Below, one piece after another: positions 1-12,382 of a stretch of DNA of 64,000 bases. Where the stretch lies: the NCBI GenBank assembly GCA_025786725.1, contig JAHLTZ010000018.1:248001-312000 (forward strand), written 5' to 3'. The position numbers and the translations under genes were made by a program. Origin of the DNA: Syncephalis fuscata. Its lineage: Eukaryota; Zoopagomycota; Zoopagomycetes; Zoopagales; Piptocephalidaceae. Every line of letters begins with the position of its first letter. Within the stretch, counting starts at the first letter, position 1. The notes beneath the pieces were generated by a model. It was not told where the DNA came from and searched no databases. It saw only the letters and a list, made by a program, of their open reading frames with translations.

Positions 1-1647
1 ATAAAGGCGATATCGGTGCAAGCAATAATAATGATGCTATCAATGCTGGTTCAACCAGCGGTATGTTATTGAATAGTTGGTAGATTATCAAAACTAACTA
101 TTGACTACTAATAGCACGTCGTCAATCAATTAAACCAACCAATTCTGAACAGAATATTGAACCACGGTAATATTTAAGAATATAGATTTAGAAATAATAG
201 CTAACTCTTGATTAATTTAGACGTCGAAGAACAGATAGAGAAACGAGTGGTAAGTCATATGAAATAGCACACTATAAATACTAATGCAGATATCAATCTA
301 TTATCTAATGTAGATGTAGTTGTAAAGGAAGAGAAACCAGAAATAGTACTTAATTTACGTGGTACTGAAAAGGTAATTACAAAAGGGTCTATATATTAAT
401 TAGTATTAATAGTCGATATTTACATTAGAGGACCAGTAAAAAGGGCCGATCAAATCAGATTAAGAAAGGTAGTGGCAGTACAAGTAAAGCTCATTCGGAA
501 GATCGTAAAGAAGGAAATCAGAAGCATGCATCTCCATCTGCAGTTAATGCTCGTCGTAATCGTGAACAACAACAACAGCAGCAACAGCAACAGCAACAAG
601 AAGAAGAATATACACGACCAAAGATATCTAATCAAGTCCCTATTCATGTATTTTGGAATTCACTCGAGGCATATTTCCGTCCACTGATCGATGCTGATTT
701 ACGGTTTTTAGAGGAAAAGGTAAATAGTAGCAGTAATATTGAATAATACAAGAATCAACAGTATATAACTAGGATGATGATGTGGGTCCATATCTTATAC
801 CATTACTTGGTCGACACTACTTGCAAGTATGGGCTGAAGAAGATCGTGCACTTATTCCAGATCTAGAACGTGATAAGAATGATTCAAAGCCGGATCGATC
901 TCTACCGGCTGGCGGCCAGCCTGAACAAATGTTATCAGACGATTTATTAGAGATTGATGCATTATCATGTGGTCCATTGACTGAACGTATTATAGGCGCT
1001 TTATTACGCAATGACGTTGGTATACCGGCCGATTTTGGTAGAGATGTCGATATTATGCGTCCATCGAAACTACAAACAGATTTGATTAGTGTAGAAGAAC
1101 GACTGAAGCGTGAATTGATGCATCTTGGTCTATTGGATACAGAAGGGGTAAGTTATTATATAGACTATAATAATGAATGGCCATTAACAATACGACCATT
1201 TAATTAGATTGATTGGCAAGCAGCTGAAGATGACGAGATATGCGGTGAATTACGGTCACTACAACGTGAATTGCGTGAAGTGGAGGCAACGAATACACAA
1301 CGGAAACGGAAGCTTGTCAATATTGTACAGGATTATATTGGCTGTCAAGAATATCAACAAATTCTTGATGAGTTAGATCGACATGTTGAACAGTCATTTG
1401 CTCGTCGTCATGTAAGTAGTATGATTATTAGAAATAGCTGTATTTTATATTTGGTAGCATTTATTAACGGCAATTGATGAATTAGCGGGTGAAGAAGACG
1501 AAACGCAAGAAGCTAGGCGGTCCCAAGGCTGGTCTATCAGACACGGCAGTTAGTGCACTTGATCGAAGACGTCGATTTGTCGATAGTATTGGTCGCATCT
1601 TCACCTCAGATCGATTTAGTATTCCCGAAAAGAGCATATTTTCCTAA
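1..1647 (+). CDS. NGG1: SAGA/ADA complex adaptor Ngg1/Ada3 (5' partial, multi-exon)
   Basis: Transcriptional adaptor of the SAGA histone acetyltransferase module, where Ada3/Ngg1 bridges Gcn5 and Ada2. The window opens inside the gene. Exons lie near 1-60, 220-249, 314-380, 427-720, 771-1147, 1208-1411 and 1485-1647, separated by GT-AG introns of about 50-160 nt. A Gln/Glu-rich low-complexity stretch (near 565-610) precedes the conserved part. The conserved core reads LLGRHYLQVWAEEDRALIP, then a GPLTERIIGALL segment, a VEERLKRELMHLGLLD segment, a coiled-coil DDEICGELRSLQRELREVE region and a basic C-terminus TKRKKLGGPKAGLSD ending RRRFVDSIGRIF, all typical of the Ada3 C-terminal domain. The TAA stop (1645-1647) overlaps the stop of the convergent SMU1 gene. 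Family call is firm; the N-terminus lies outside the window. Confidence 0.88.
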
Positions 1648-1650
1648 GTC
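1639..1650. other. Overlapping convergent stop codons of NGG1 and SMU1
   Basis: The TAA that ends NGG1 on the plus strand occupies 1645-1647 and the TAG that ends SMU1 on the minus strand occupies 1644-1646. The two coding regions therefore end in each other, and each 3' UTR and poly(A) signal must lie inside the other gene's coding sequence. Confidence 0.85.
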
Positions 1651-3896
1651 TTCCATAGCGATATTTCGCCATTATCGGCAAATACGCTTAGAATATTTGC
1701 TTGTGGATGATGTGTCATACCAAGTGGTTCAGCATCGGTTATCTATATATCGATCCATGTTTATTTATTAGTGTTTTTATTTGTGGTTATTAATTAGTCA
1801 TTAAGGTGGCTATATAGTATATCTATATAATGATATTAAACGAACCTTAATGACGCGTAAGCATTCGGCAGTGGCTACGTCAAAGCAGCACAACTGTCCA
1901 TCTTCTCGTAGTACATAAAGAAATGTGCCTTGTGGTGATAGCAAACAATCCATGGCTAGCTGTTGTTCATCAGCGGGAAAACGCCGTGTTACCTATGATA
2001 ACATATAAAGTTTTAGAAAGGACAGTATTTGTGTATTTGTGTGGCATACCTTGCCTGTAAGAGCAAGCTGAGCCACTGATGTACTCTTGTTACAAATAAT
2101 AACATTTTCATCATCTGGCAATACGGCTATAGCACTAATGGATGAATCGCCAATACTAGAGGCAACGGCACCCTTTGATTCTCTTAAATCGATTGTTAAT
2201 AGACAAATGGCTGTTTTAGCATTCCATATCTATAAAATATACATAGAGTTAGTTAGTTATTGATATTCATTATTATTCTACTTACTTTAATAGCACCATC
2301 ATTGTCGCCACTAATAATCTTTGCACCATTCGATACAAATAATGCCTTATTGACTGAACACGTATGGCCATGTAACTCTTTAAGCATTTTGCCCGACTTT
2401 AAACCATGAACACTAATAACAATATATAAATTAGTCATTATTAATATTATCATTAAGTGCCTAGGCTTACCGAATTGTACCGTCTTGACTTGCACTTAAT
2501 ATTTGAGACCCATCAGGTGAAAAACATACAGAAGATACGGCTTGGCTATGAGCTGCAAATTGTCGTACTATTTGACCAGTTTGTATACGCCAAATCTATA
2601 CTAGTAATTAGTATAGTGTTATGTATCTATAGCATTACTTTGGAATACTAACAATCACTTGACCACCTTGAGAACCAGATGCCAAATGATCACTTTGTTT
2701 ACTGAAATTAAGTGAGATCACCGCATCATCCATTAACATTAAATTATCCTAATTAATACATATTAATATTGTTAATAAGCCCATTTAAATAATTACTTAC
2801 TTCTGCTTGATATTTTAAATCACGTCTTAATTTACCACTAAGATAATTCCATACTTCAATAATACCATCCATACTGCCTGTAACTAAATATTGACCATCA
2901 GGTGAAAATACACAACAAATAGCATGTTGTTTCTTTGGAAACTATAATAGCCAGTTAAATTATATCCTTATATTGGCACTAATATACTACAACTTACACG
3001 TATTTTAGTATATTGTCTATCTGGAATGGCATCCACTTCAGATTCAACCACCGGAACTGAATTACGAAATAGATCAAATGCCATACCCGGTTGAACAATG
3101 CCTTGTTGTTGTTGCCATTTCAACGACTGCCCCAATAAAGTTAATAAACGAGATGGTGGCACCGATGTCACTTCATTTGACAATGCTATTAACAAAACAA
3201 TTAATAGTTAGTGTTGGTTAATGGTATTTCTTTATTTCCTTACCTTGGGCAATGGCTTTTCGGCGTTTCTCTTTAGTCTCTCCTTGATAAGCCTGATATT
3301 AAATATATTTAATCTACTTATACTGTCTAATAATTGCTATTAATTACCTCACGTGGATCAAATATAATACGTGACATTAGACCTTCAAGACGTAGATACC
3401 GTTCAGAGTGCTTATCCTGCAGCGAATGCATCACATCGGTCTCACGAAGCAATGAACGAGCCGCACCCAATTCGCGCAACTCTAACAATTCCAATACAAT
3501 CTAATCCATTATATTCATCAATAGCTATAGAATGTACCGCCAATTACCCTACCTGTTCATATAAATCATAGAGTTTACTAGGTGGCAGCATCAATTGCGC
3601 CACTGTACGCAACACCGAGTCCCAACGTCCTTGTTTGACATCATTAGTGAAATCCTCGACTGAATCCACCGTATTTAACGCAATAGACGTTTCCTCCTAT
3701 CACAGTAACGTGTTAAGACGCGTCTCTATAGAATACAAAACTTACTTGCAAAGCACGTAGTGTGCCCGTCAGTTTATTTTCTTTAAGATACTGTTGAATT
3801 AGCCGAATGACACTATTATATGTATTAATGTTGTATTATTACTCGTCTATATAAGCTATTGCATACATACTCGGCCGATTCAATTTCTATTGACAT
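1644..3896 (-). CDS. SMU1: Spliceosomal WD40 protein Smu1 (LisH-CTLH plus WD repeats)
   Basis: Component of the spliceosomal B complex that acts with RED/IK. The start is the ATG at 3896, opening MSIEIESAE. The first exon is only 26 nt (3871-3896). A LisH-like helix ([20 protein letters not shown]) follows, then [17 protein letters not shown] and [12 protein letters not shown], as in animal and plant Smu1. The diagnostic SMU1 linker [20 protein letters not shown] is at about 3100-3170, and WD40 blades run from about 2950 down to 1650, with [16 protein letters not shown] and [11 protein letters not shown] well preserved. The last exon ends NGEISLWKT-stop, with TAG at 1644-1646. At least eight introns are present. 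It shares a divergent promoter of about 160 bp with ORC2. SMU1 is absent from S. cerevisiae, so its presence says something about lineage. Confidence 0.93.
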
Positions 3897-4056
3897 GGTG
3901 TAGTTCAACGGTTGGTTAATGTAGACTAATAAAAATGGTATACGCGTTCATATAAAAGAATCTTTAAATGATAAGTAAAAACTTGTCTTATTCAGCCGCA
4001 ACACTATTCTATTCACTTTTTAACCTTTTTTATTGGTGTTTTATATTCAATTGAAC
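3897..4056. promoter_or_regulatory. Divergent promoter between SMU1 and ORC2
   Basis: 160 bp separate the two start codons, so both genes must be driven from this AT-rich segment. T-rich tracts lie just before the ORC2 ATG. I see no specific factor site. Confidence 0.6.
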
Positions 4057-5984
4057 ATGTCATCAGACAACGAAGCCAATCCCTCCTCTGATCAACCACA
4101 GCAAACTATTATGGTTGATAATGAAGAGATTCCAGCCTACATATTTAATCTATGTAATAATGAAGATGCTACAAGCGGTGAACAAATACAGCAAACACAG
4201 CAAACACAGCAACAGCAAACACCGCGGCGACGCGGTCCACGACGTATCTACGGCAAAGGACTGGCTCAAAGCTTTACCGCCGATATTGTAACCAACAAGT
4301 CAGGTCGCAAGATCTCTCGAGCACTATCAAATAGTCAAAGTGATGGTGAGAAAGAGAATCTTGACTATGACCCAGCTGAAAATGATCTACTACCAAGTCG
4401 CCAATTAACTAATAAAGTTAATACAAAGGCCAATTTATTAACAGAGAAATCAAGCAAATCAATTAATACAAATGACAAATTAAAAAGAAAATCACGTAAA
4501 TCGGTTGCATCCACACCAATAGACACGAATGAACAGACAACAATGGCTACAAATACTGCTACTAGAATGACTAGTATGGAGCCATCATCAACCATATTAA
4601 CTGATATATTTGCTTCTAATAATAATAATAATCAAGATATTGACGATGAAGCAGAGGATGCACCCAATACCGATGCCTATTATGTTGGGGCCAGTACAAG
4701 TCGATTCTTTCTAGCCCGTGGTGGCAGTAATCGTACGTCTAATAATACGATGGCCTCATTACCGCCATTAGAACGTAGTGAGTTCACGACACTTATTCAT
4801 AAGGTGCAGCCAAGCCATGAAGAGGAAATGACTCATTTACAACAATTATATAAGAAGCAATTTAACCAATGGTTTTTTGAACTGAGATCTGGATTTAGTT
4901 TATTAGTTTATGGATTTGGATCAAAACGATCTTTAATGCATCGATTTGCTAGAGAAATGCTGACTGATGGTCCATTAATTGTCGTTAATGGATTCTCGCC
5001 TATTGTGTCGCCTAAGGAGATTCTGGAAAAAATTATGAGTGTATTGCCGGATGGAGCCCGTAGTGCCGGTACACTTCTTGATCAGGCACGTCATTTAACC
5101 GACTATCTAGCTGGTCTACAGAAGAAGCCATTATCTACATCGCATCGAGGATCTAAAGCAAAGGCTACATTTAAACATATCTATTTACTTATACATAATA
5201 TTGAATGCTCGGGACTACAGTCAGAACGGGCACGAGCCGTGCTATCCACACTGGCCAAATCATCTCATATATATTGTATGGCCACGATTGATCATATCCA
5301 TTCGGGTTTCTTATGGGATAGTTCAAGTATGGCCCAATTTAAATGGATAGCTCATGATACCACAACCTTTGAACCATATTATGTTGAAATAAGCTATGAG
5401 AATTCATTACTGGCTAAATCGGAAGAAATGGACGGTAAAGCGGCCCGTTATGTATTATCAAGTTTAACGGTGAATGCTCGAGGTCTATTCCGACTACTAG
5501 CTGAATATCAATTGAAACATAAGGATAGAAGACCTGTAGCATCAATGGTAACGACACAGTCAAAACCATCACGTGGTCGACCACGTAAAACTAATAAATT
5601 ATCGCCAACTGAAGAAGAAAACGAAGAAGAAGAATACATGCAATCTAATGGCGATGAAGCAATAACTAGAGACAATACTTTATCATCCTCTACATCATTT
5701 GGCTATCTTATAGTCGATTCTACACATTGGCTAAGGAAGGCTTTTTAGTTAGTAATGATTTAACATTCCGTACACAGCTTACGGAATTCCGTGATCATCG
5801 TCTTATGTTAACGAGACGATCCAACGAAGGCGAGGATCTATTCTATATTCCATTTAGTAATGTTACATTGAATAGTCTAGTACAAGCACTTGATAACTTT
5901 AAAACACATGTGCTGTTGTCGTTATTGGTGTTATTATTCATTGCTTATAAGCTGTATGTAAATTGCTACGGATACTTGCGATAG
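4057..5984 (+). CDS. ORC2: Origin recognition complex subunit 2 (one apparent frame break)
   Basis: ORC subunit that marks replication origins. I place the start at the ATG at 4057 (MSSDNEANPSSDQPQQ). Residues 1 to about 240 are a polar, Gln/Asn-rich and basic disordered region. The conserved ORC2 core begins near 4830 with LQQLYKKQFNQWFFELRSGF and LLVYGFGSKRSLMHRFAREM (degenerate Walker-A/RecA-like fold) and PLIVVNGFSPIVSPKEIL. The winged-helix end, FLVSNDLTFRTQLTEFRDHR, lies one frame back, from about 5718. Joining needs one extra base between about 5700 and 5717; no GT-AG intron there fits both frames. This matches the one-base losses seen in other genes of the window. After the usual ORC2 end the frame runs on for about 35 residues, including the hydrophobic stretch LLSLLVLLFIAYKLYV, which is unusual for ORC2. 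Confidence 0.9.
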
Positions 5985-6037
5985 GTTATTTCTTTTATTA
6001 CTTGATATAGAATAAAGTATGCGTTTATATTATTAAT

Positions 6038-8106
6038 CTACATCAGGTTTAGGTAGAGATTTGTGCGATGGTCGGTCTTTATCTTTGTATTCTTGCTCTT
6101 GTTATCCTCTAGCGCTTCCGTCTCTGTCAATGTTGATTCCGTCAATCTAATTCGAGCTGGTTTCTTTGGTGGATGTGGAAATAGATCACCCCATAATGAT
6201 TTACGTGCATCGCGATATGGTAATTTGCCCTGTGATTTAGGAATAGTCATACGCTGTAGATAACCTATATAGATCATTTAGTATTTATTAGTTGACAAGT
6301 GTTAATGATTTACCTGAAGATGAACAGACATCCATAATAACATGACCACCCGTTTCAATGGTGCATTAATAAGACGGGGCCAGTGATAGGCGTCCATTTC
6401 ATAATCTATTAATACAACATTCACTATTTAATGGTTATATAGTTGGTATTTGTAATTCAATTACTTTGTTCTGTTGCCGTTGTAGTTGATGTGGCTGATA
6501 AATTGGGCTGTATTAATGAAGCAGGTCGTTTTCCCTTTCGTACAATTAAATAGCTGTATTTTGTATCTTCAAAGTTATTTTTAGCTTGCTTTGCTCTTAT
6601 CTAATAGATAGTTGTTATAAATAATAATGTATATATGTATATATGTATAATGATTAATATCTACCATAAACGTAGGTCGTTGAATACGTTGTGAAAAGTG
6701 GCACCATGATTTAGTATTTTGCATTGGACAACCACCATCATGTGGACACTATGACAGATGATTAGTATGGTTATTGCTTAATAGATATAACTTACGGGTG
6801 CAACAATATGACAAGGCGTCTCAGTCGAAGTAGGTCCGTTTAATAGCCAATCTCTTGCCTCTGATATAATACGAAAGCCTTCTGGCGTACCTCGATCAAT
6901 TAAAACCTAGTATTAAATAAGTACATGATTATAGTAACTAAGTAATATTACCAAAACATCACTGGTCTGTCTCCATAATGCTTCAAGCGTAGATTGTCTT
7001 AATTGATCAGATGAAATGTCGCCCAAAGTGAAAGCAGATACTGTTAAATCATAAGGTGGATTCTAATAGCATATATAATAATAGTATCAATATTTATATA
7101 TTGATTAAATCATCATATTTACATTCAAATTATATGAAAGATATCGCCGAAATACAAGATCACTATTTAACAGTGCTTTGGGTCGTACTATCATTATACA
7201 TATTAAATATTAAATATTGTTATTACTATTAGTATTTACCTGTTAATAATTGTTCAGCTAATCTTAACATTGGTTCCGATACATCAACACCCATACATCT
7301 TTCCAATACGCCATCTCCTTCATTCCATATATTGGCAGCTGCCCTAAAGTATTATATTATATCTATCTATCTATCTATCTATTTATATTTATATTTATAT
7401 TTATATACGTACCATAGACTTGTACCCGGTCCAGTACCAAAATCGAGTATACTTTTTGGCTTAAATGATTGAATACGCGTTGAAAGTTCACCAAGTACAT
7501 TATAGGTCACACCATAAGTAGCAGCCATACGAGAGGCTAGATAGGCATTTGATTCTCGTTCACCATATTGAATACGAATACGCTCTAATAAATTGGCTGA
7601 ACTTGCTTCCTCTAATATAATATTATTGATTATAACATATATCAATAAAACTGCTTACTTTTGGGTGTTTCAGTATCACTCTTGGCCGCAGTCGTTCTTA
7701 ATGCATCATGTATACGAGCTGTATCGAATCGAATCAGCTTTTTATCCGTACCTAGTATTGATTATAGATTATAATGGCTATTCTATTGATTACTGTCAAG
7801 TATCATACCAGCAAGTACTTGATCGATAGCCTTAGAAAGTTCCTCTGGTAGTGTGGCACCACCTTGTCGCTTACGACCAAAGTGTGCCTCTGGTGAACCG
7901 CGTAGTGTTATAGGAGATAATTCTTCTATATCATGGATATCGCTATCTATCGATACTGTATCAACTGTAGTCACTCTCTCGTTAACCATAGCACTGGTAG
8001 ACTGATATCTTAATAATGTTGGTGTTTTATAGCCAACAAATCGTGTTGCATTACAGGATTGCCCAGTAATGACGGTCAACCGTCTATACATCATTATAGA
8101 CGCCAT
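6038..8106 (-). CDS. RSM22: Mitochondrial ribosome assembly methyltransferase-like protein Rsm22/METTL17
   Basis: Member of the Rsm22 family, required for mitochondrial small-subunit assembly. The start at 8106 gives an Arg-rich presequence (MASIMMYRRLTVITGQ and on to LLRYQSTS), suitable for mitochondrial import. The methyltransferase SAM-binding motif SILDFGTGPGTSLW is at about 7400-7460. The family's cysteine cluster is visible across an intron near 6730-6810 (TPCHIVAPCPHDGGCPMQ, followed by WCHFSQR), consistent with the Fe-S-type Cys set known for these proteins. The C-terminal signature (IPKSQGKLPYRDARKSLWGD) is at about 6170-6240. About eight short introns interrupt the gene. It is convergent with ORC2 (53 bp between stops) and divergent from YIP4 (193 bp between starts). 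Confidence 0.9.
7360..7404. repeat. Microsatellite (ATCT)n followed by (ATTTAT)n in an RSM22 intron
   Basis: Direct tandem copies of ATCT followed by about four copies of ATTTAT lie inside an RSM22 intron. Confidence 0.9.
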
Positions 8107-8299
8107 ATCAATATTAAAAAAGAAGAAAAGTCAATATTTATTACTATTTTATTTATCGGGATTTATATTTTGATCACACACACACACTGTACATCAATTG
8201 GTTCTATTGCCATTTTTCATTTCTTTTGTTGTCGTCATTCTATTGAACAACACACGACACTCCATCTGTATCTGTGCACTCATTATTCAGTATATTAAT

Positions 8300-9198
8300 A
8301 TGGCCACGGCAACTCCTTCTATCAGTTCACTGCCTGCCTACTCGCCAGTAGCACCGGGTGGAATATCTGGTAATATGTCATCAGCACCTCATGCGTTGGA
8401 TACTCTAGATGAACCCGTGGTAGTCACTATTGTAAGAGTCATGATGATATAGAGCGGTTGTTGAATACTTATCTATAAATATATACAATCAAGTAGAAGC
8501 GCGATTTACTCAATGTATGGAAGAAACTACAACAAGTACTACTGCCCAACGGTTCACGAGAAGTACTACGTGATTGTAAGTAGTAGGTTTAAATCATGTA
8601 GTTCTATTGACTGACTGACTAACTAGGGGATTTATGGGGTCCATTAATGTTATGTTTAACATTGGCCATGTAAGTGTATTAATAAATAGATTAATTCTAT
8701 CCATATTCATATTGGATGTAGTATACTAAGTTTTAGTGCACCAAAAGAACAATCAGCAGCCATTTTTACGGGTATATTTGTTATTATCTGGTGTGGATCA
8801 GCAGTTATTACCATCAATGCTAAACTATTAGGCGGTCAAATGTAAGTTTAACAAGTAACTATGGCAGAATGGCTTATACTGTCACAACAGATCTTTCTTC
8901 CAAAGTGTTTGTATACTTGGTTATTGTGTATTTCCACTAGTGGTAGCTGCGGCTGTTTCATTCTTTGTCGATTTCATACTGGTTAGATTGCTTTGTGGCA
9001 CTATTGGGTTTATTTGGTCAACATTTGGTGAGTTGTTGAGGATGTCAATACTATTGACCATTAACTAGATACTATTGATATATGGTAGCTTCAGTAGGAT
9101 TTCTATCGGATACTGGTCTGGCTAACCGACGCTTACTCGCTGTCTATCCTATCGGTTTATTCTATTTCGTTATTGCCTGGATGGTTGTCATATCCTAG
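8300..9198 (+). CDS. YIP4: Golgi membrane protein of the Yip1 family (Yip4/YIPF6)
   Basis: Multi-pass Yip1-domain protein of the early secretory pathway and Golgi, a family that interacts with Rab/Ypt GTPases. The ATG at 8300 opens MATATPSISSLPAYSPV. Exon 1 ends at 8431 and exon 2 starts at 8495 (KRDLLNVWKKLQQVLLP). The diagnostic Yip4/YIPF6 block VLRDWDLWGPLMLCLTLAI follows, then PKEQSAAIFTGIFVIIWCG-like helices, INAKLLGGQ, a CVLGYCVFPLVVAA segment and the last exon ending RRLLAVYPIGLFYFVIAWMV. About five transmembrane helices are expected. Six or seven small introns. The stop is TAG at 9196-9198, only 134 bp upstream of the next gene on the same strand. Confidence 0.9.
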
Positions 9199-9332
9199 CT
9201 TGACATTAAATAAATATTTGATTATTTTTATTAGTAAATAGATATATTAGAGCCTAAATAAATTTAATTGATTTAATTGATTTAATTGATTTTTTAATTC
9301 TTTACAATTCTATTGCACAAAAGTTAGTTGAC
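9199..9332 (+). repeat. Short intergenic region with a TTTAATTGA tandem repeat
   Basis: Three copies of TTTAATTGA lie at about 9258-9290 in the only gap between YIP4 and the next plus-strand gene, so the repeat is probably part of that gene's promoter. No other signal was recognised. Confidence 0.6.
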
Positions 9333-11045
9333 ATGTCGAAATTTATCGAACTCTTTGACCGGGTTGAACAAAGCCTTGAAGATATCAAGTAAGTAGCTGA
9401 ATAGGTTATAGTGCTCGTTGCACTGACTCTACAGTTATGGCGAGGCTACTTACTCGTCATTGCTTTCGTCCGAAGCAGGTGCCTATGAAATATACGCGTT
9501 TTTACGCAAATCAACGATTAGTACTAAGCCAGGAGAACAAAAACTGGCCTGGTTGCCCCTACAACAGCATATATTTGTAGAGACATGCGTTGAAGAAGGT
9601 CATTGTAAGTATTATATCATAGTATACATATATTTATGTTTTTAATTGTGTATCTATTTAGTAATTGATGCTTGTGAGATACTTCAAGTATTTATTTATG
9701 ATGGCTATATTCCATCAAGGTAAATAGATTCATCTATTAAATACGCTATATTGACAATGTTATGTATAATATATAGTGAATTGATAAGAAAGTTTATTGA
9801 AAAAGCAACGGCACCGAATACTCACCAGACTGCCATTGTGGCCTGTCAACATGTAGTTACTCAACTAAAACTAATGCTATTTAATCGTCCAGTCCATTCA
9901 GTGGCCCAAGTTGATGCCTCGATTATGCGTGAATGGGATCCTGTCACCTATTGGAAGTTAATTCAATCTATTATTGTGGATAGTGAGTTATTAGAGGAAC
10001 AGTCATCTACTACAATGGATAGCGATACCCTAAAGGTAATTGATAATGGATAGTTAGTAATAATTACTTATATGTCCTAGTTAATAAGCAAATGTTATTA
10101 AAGATAATGGTTACTTTAGTAGAATGTGAATTACTGTTAAATCCCGGTAAATATAAATTTTTATAAATGGTTTAAATAGCCATATTATATTATTGTATCT
10201 AATAACGAGAATAGAAGCGGCTGCCCATGCCATCGTAGGGCAATCCTCGGTTATGGAACGACGAAGTAATGCCAATCTATGGTTAAATTGGTTACCATCT
10301 GTATTGAAAGCGTCTGAACTTGATTTCGTTCTACTAGATACATGTCAAGAATTAATGCATACGGTAAGCTATTTAATAGTCGTGTTAAATATAGTCATGG
10401 TATAACAATCAATAGTTGGTACTACTTATATTCTCTGAGTATATTTCTCCATCAGCTATGCTTAAACAACTACATATTGTATTACGGGCACTACCTATCG
10501 ACCGAGTCTTTATATTTATTGAGGTAACGAACACTATACCATACTATGCTATACTTATTGTGCAATCTATTAAATGATACTAGACGATAAAATCACCCAC
10601 TTTCCGGTGTATGTATCTTAACTATTTCTTTCATAATTGCTGCTCTTTCAGCGATGTAACATCCAGTTATCGATATTTGGCAGAACGATCTCTAAGTCTT
10701 ATAAAGATTACGCGATTATTTTTTACGTGCAGGGCACTATCTCATACGGCCCACTGGCTACAAGAAGAACATATTCTACGACTGTTATTACTACTATTAA
10801 CCAGCTATATAGCAAGTAGAAGTCTACAACAATTACCGGAAATGCCGGTAATTAGTACACATCCATGGTTACTCTATGGATTTACCGAGGATGAACTGGC
10901 CTCTGTTGAGGATAAACAATGGGACACAGTTATGGATCGATTAACGAGTTATTATGATCCACAAGCTATTGAAAACACATATAATGTACTATCTATTATG
11001 CGATCTATACCGACTATATTTAATATACGACTGAGCCATTCATAA
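9333..11045 (+). CDS. Unrecognised alpha-helical protein, multi-exon
   Basis: I do not recognise this family. The start at 9333 gives MSKFIELFDRVEQSLEDI, then an intron joins to NYGEATYSSLLSSEAGAYEI. The frame stays open through seven or so exons: YAFLRKSTISTKPGEQKLAW, LIDACEILQVFIYDGYIPS, SELIRKFIEKATAPNTHQTA, an LLNKQMLLKIMVTLVECELL piece, MERRSNANLWLNWLPSVLKA, and a long last exon rich in Leu/Ser/Thr ending SIPTIFNIRLSHS. The predicted product is about 500 residues, mostly helical and soluble, with no signal peptide, zinc motif or nucleotide-binding motif. The many consistent GT-AG introns and continuous frame make it a real gene. A helical-repeat scaffold (HEAT-like, genome-maintenance or transport adaptor) is possible but is a guess. 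It is convergent with DTWD1, 61 bp between stops. Confidence 0.7.
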
Positions 11046-11106
11046 CACGTAGTAATATATTTATATTTATTCATTTATTCATTCATTCAATTATCCATTT
11101 AATATT

Positions 11107-12064
11107 TTATATAGTCGCCTTGATACCGCCGTGTAAATGGCTTACCCGTAGTGCGGTATTTGTTTTGAATAAAATCGTAAAAGAATTTGAAATAGTATAA
11201 TAAATTGTCATATTCTCCTTGATAAGTGTATCTGCTTCATAGGCCCGATAATATTCGCGGTAAAAGTAGTAAATAGCCTCAATCGTCGCTAAATAACTAG
11301 GTGCAAGATCTTGAAATCGCCAAAATCGTGTCTTTTCCGTACGAATCATCACTTTGGGCAATTGATTTAATACGTTTGAATAACGTACTATTCCCTTTGC
11401 TTGATGCCATGTACCATCGACGACTACTAACGGTCAAATGATGATGGATCAATTTCATTCAATGTACGAGCGTCCTATTCAATAATAGTAGTAGTTATTA
11501 GTGTTCTATTCTATTCTATTCTATAGTATAGTGTATTACATGGCCTGGAAATAGTAGTAATGTACGACCATCTGCTTTATAGTCAGGTACATGATCTGGA
11601 TAAGTATAAATAGCTACGTCCTCAGGAGCAATGATCTTGGCATGAATAGCAGTTGATTTACCGTCCTTTTCTTTAGCATGTTTAATACTATTGCATTAAT
11701 AAAGATATGGTTAGCTAGCTAGTTAGTTATTAATAGGATTACATTAATATTAATGGCTTACATATCTAATTTAACTGGAAGCGATAGTGTTGGTATTTCA
11801 CTTCTATCACAGCCAACTACTTGGTGGCAATAATAACAGAAATACATAACCGACTTTTTACACGTAGGACACGGCAGTCTAGATTCAATACGAGATAATA
11901 CTGCCGTAGAACTGATAACCAAGTTATCAAAAGCCTCTGAACTACTTTCTAAGCTACTGTTGTCATTATTACTATTACTATCGTGGTCTGTAGCAACATT
12001 AAGTGAAGACACTGACTATGAACAGTGTCTTCTTCCACAGTAGTAGGACTATTGGTCATGACAG
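11107..12064 (-). CDS. DTWD1: tRNA-uridine aminocarboxypropyltransferase, DTW-domain protein 1
   Basis: DTW-domain enzymes transfer the 3-amino-3-carboxypropyl group of SAM to uridines in tRNA (acp3U). The zinc-binding element LPCPTCKKSVMYFCYYC and the following IPTLSLPVKLD are at about 11760-11880. KSTAIHAKIIAPEDV and the nucleotide-fold segment are in the middle exon, and the catalytic D-x-T-W motif appears as VVVDGTWHQAKGIVR at about 11380-11430, followed by LPKVMIRTEKTRFWRFQDL. The C-terminal exon ends GGIKATI. The N-terminus is unsettled. The conserved frame has no ATG upstream of the zinc element, but an ATG at 12064 in the adjacent frame (MTNSPTTVEEDTV) reaches it if one base is restored near 12010-12060. 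The N-terminal tail is Ser/Asn-rich and not conserved. Confidence 0.85.
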
Positions 12065-12382
12065 GAGTAATCACGGGAAAAGAATAAAGAAAAATGAAAG
12101 TTCTTTCTAATAAATTTATATGGGCTTTTATTTGTACTTGTTGATGAATTGCCTGCCATTTGACGTCACTTTCTTTTTTCTCTTTCTCATTATTCATTGT
12201 TGCTGTTGCTGTCGGTAGTATTTACACGCAGATCGTCAATAGTGCGGATTAGGTTGATTGAGTAAATTATAAGCACTGGTTTAGTAGGTGTGCGTACAAA
12301 GTACCTACACAGAATCTACGAATCTACACCATACTACTCTACACTACAGCGAGTCACTGGCCGATCTGGCTCACTCTAACCT
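12065..12382. promoter_or_regulatory. Divergent intergenic region between DTWD1 and PSY2
   Basis: 318 bp with pyrimidine-rich tracts and no recognised element. A minus-strand reading (12197 downward) opens with MNNEKEKKESDVKW in frame with the proposed DTWD1 start and could be a longer N-terminus. Confidence 0.4.

Noticed and set aside
5585-5713. Intron to explain the ORC2 frame change
   Set aside because: The only plausible GT-AG pair is 129 nt, which leaves the frame unchanged, and other pairs have poor donors or enter the wrong frame.
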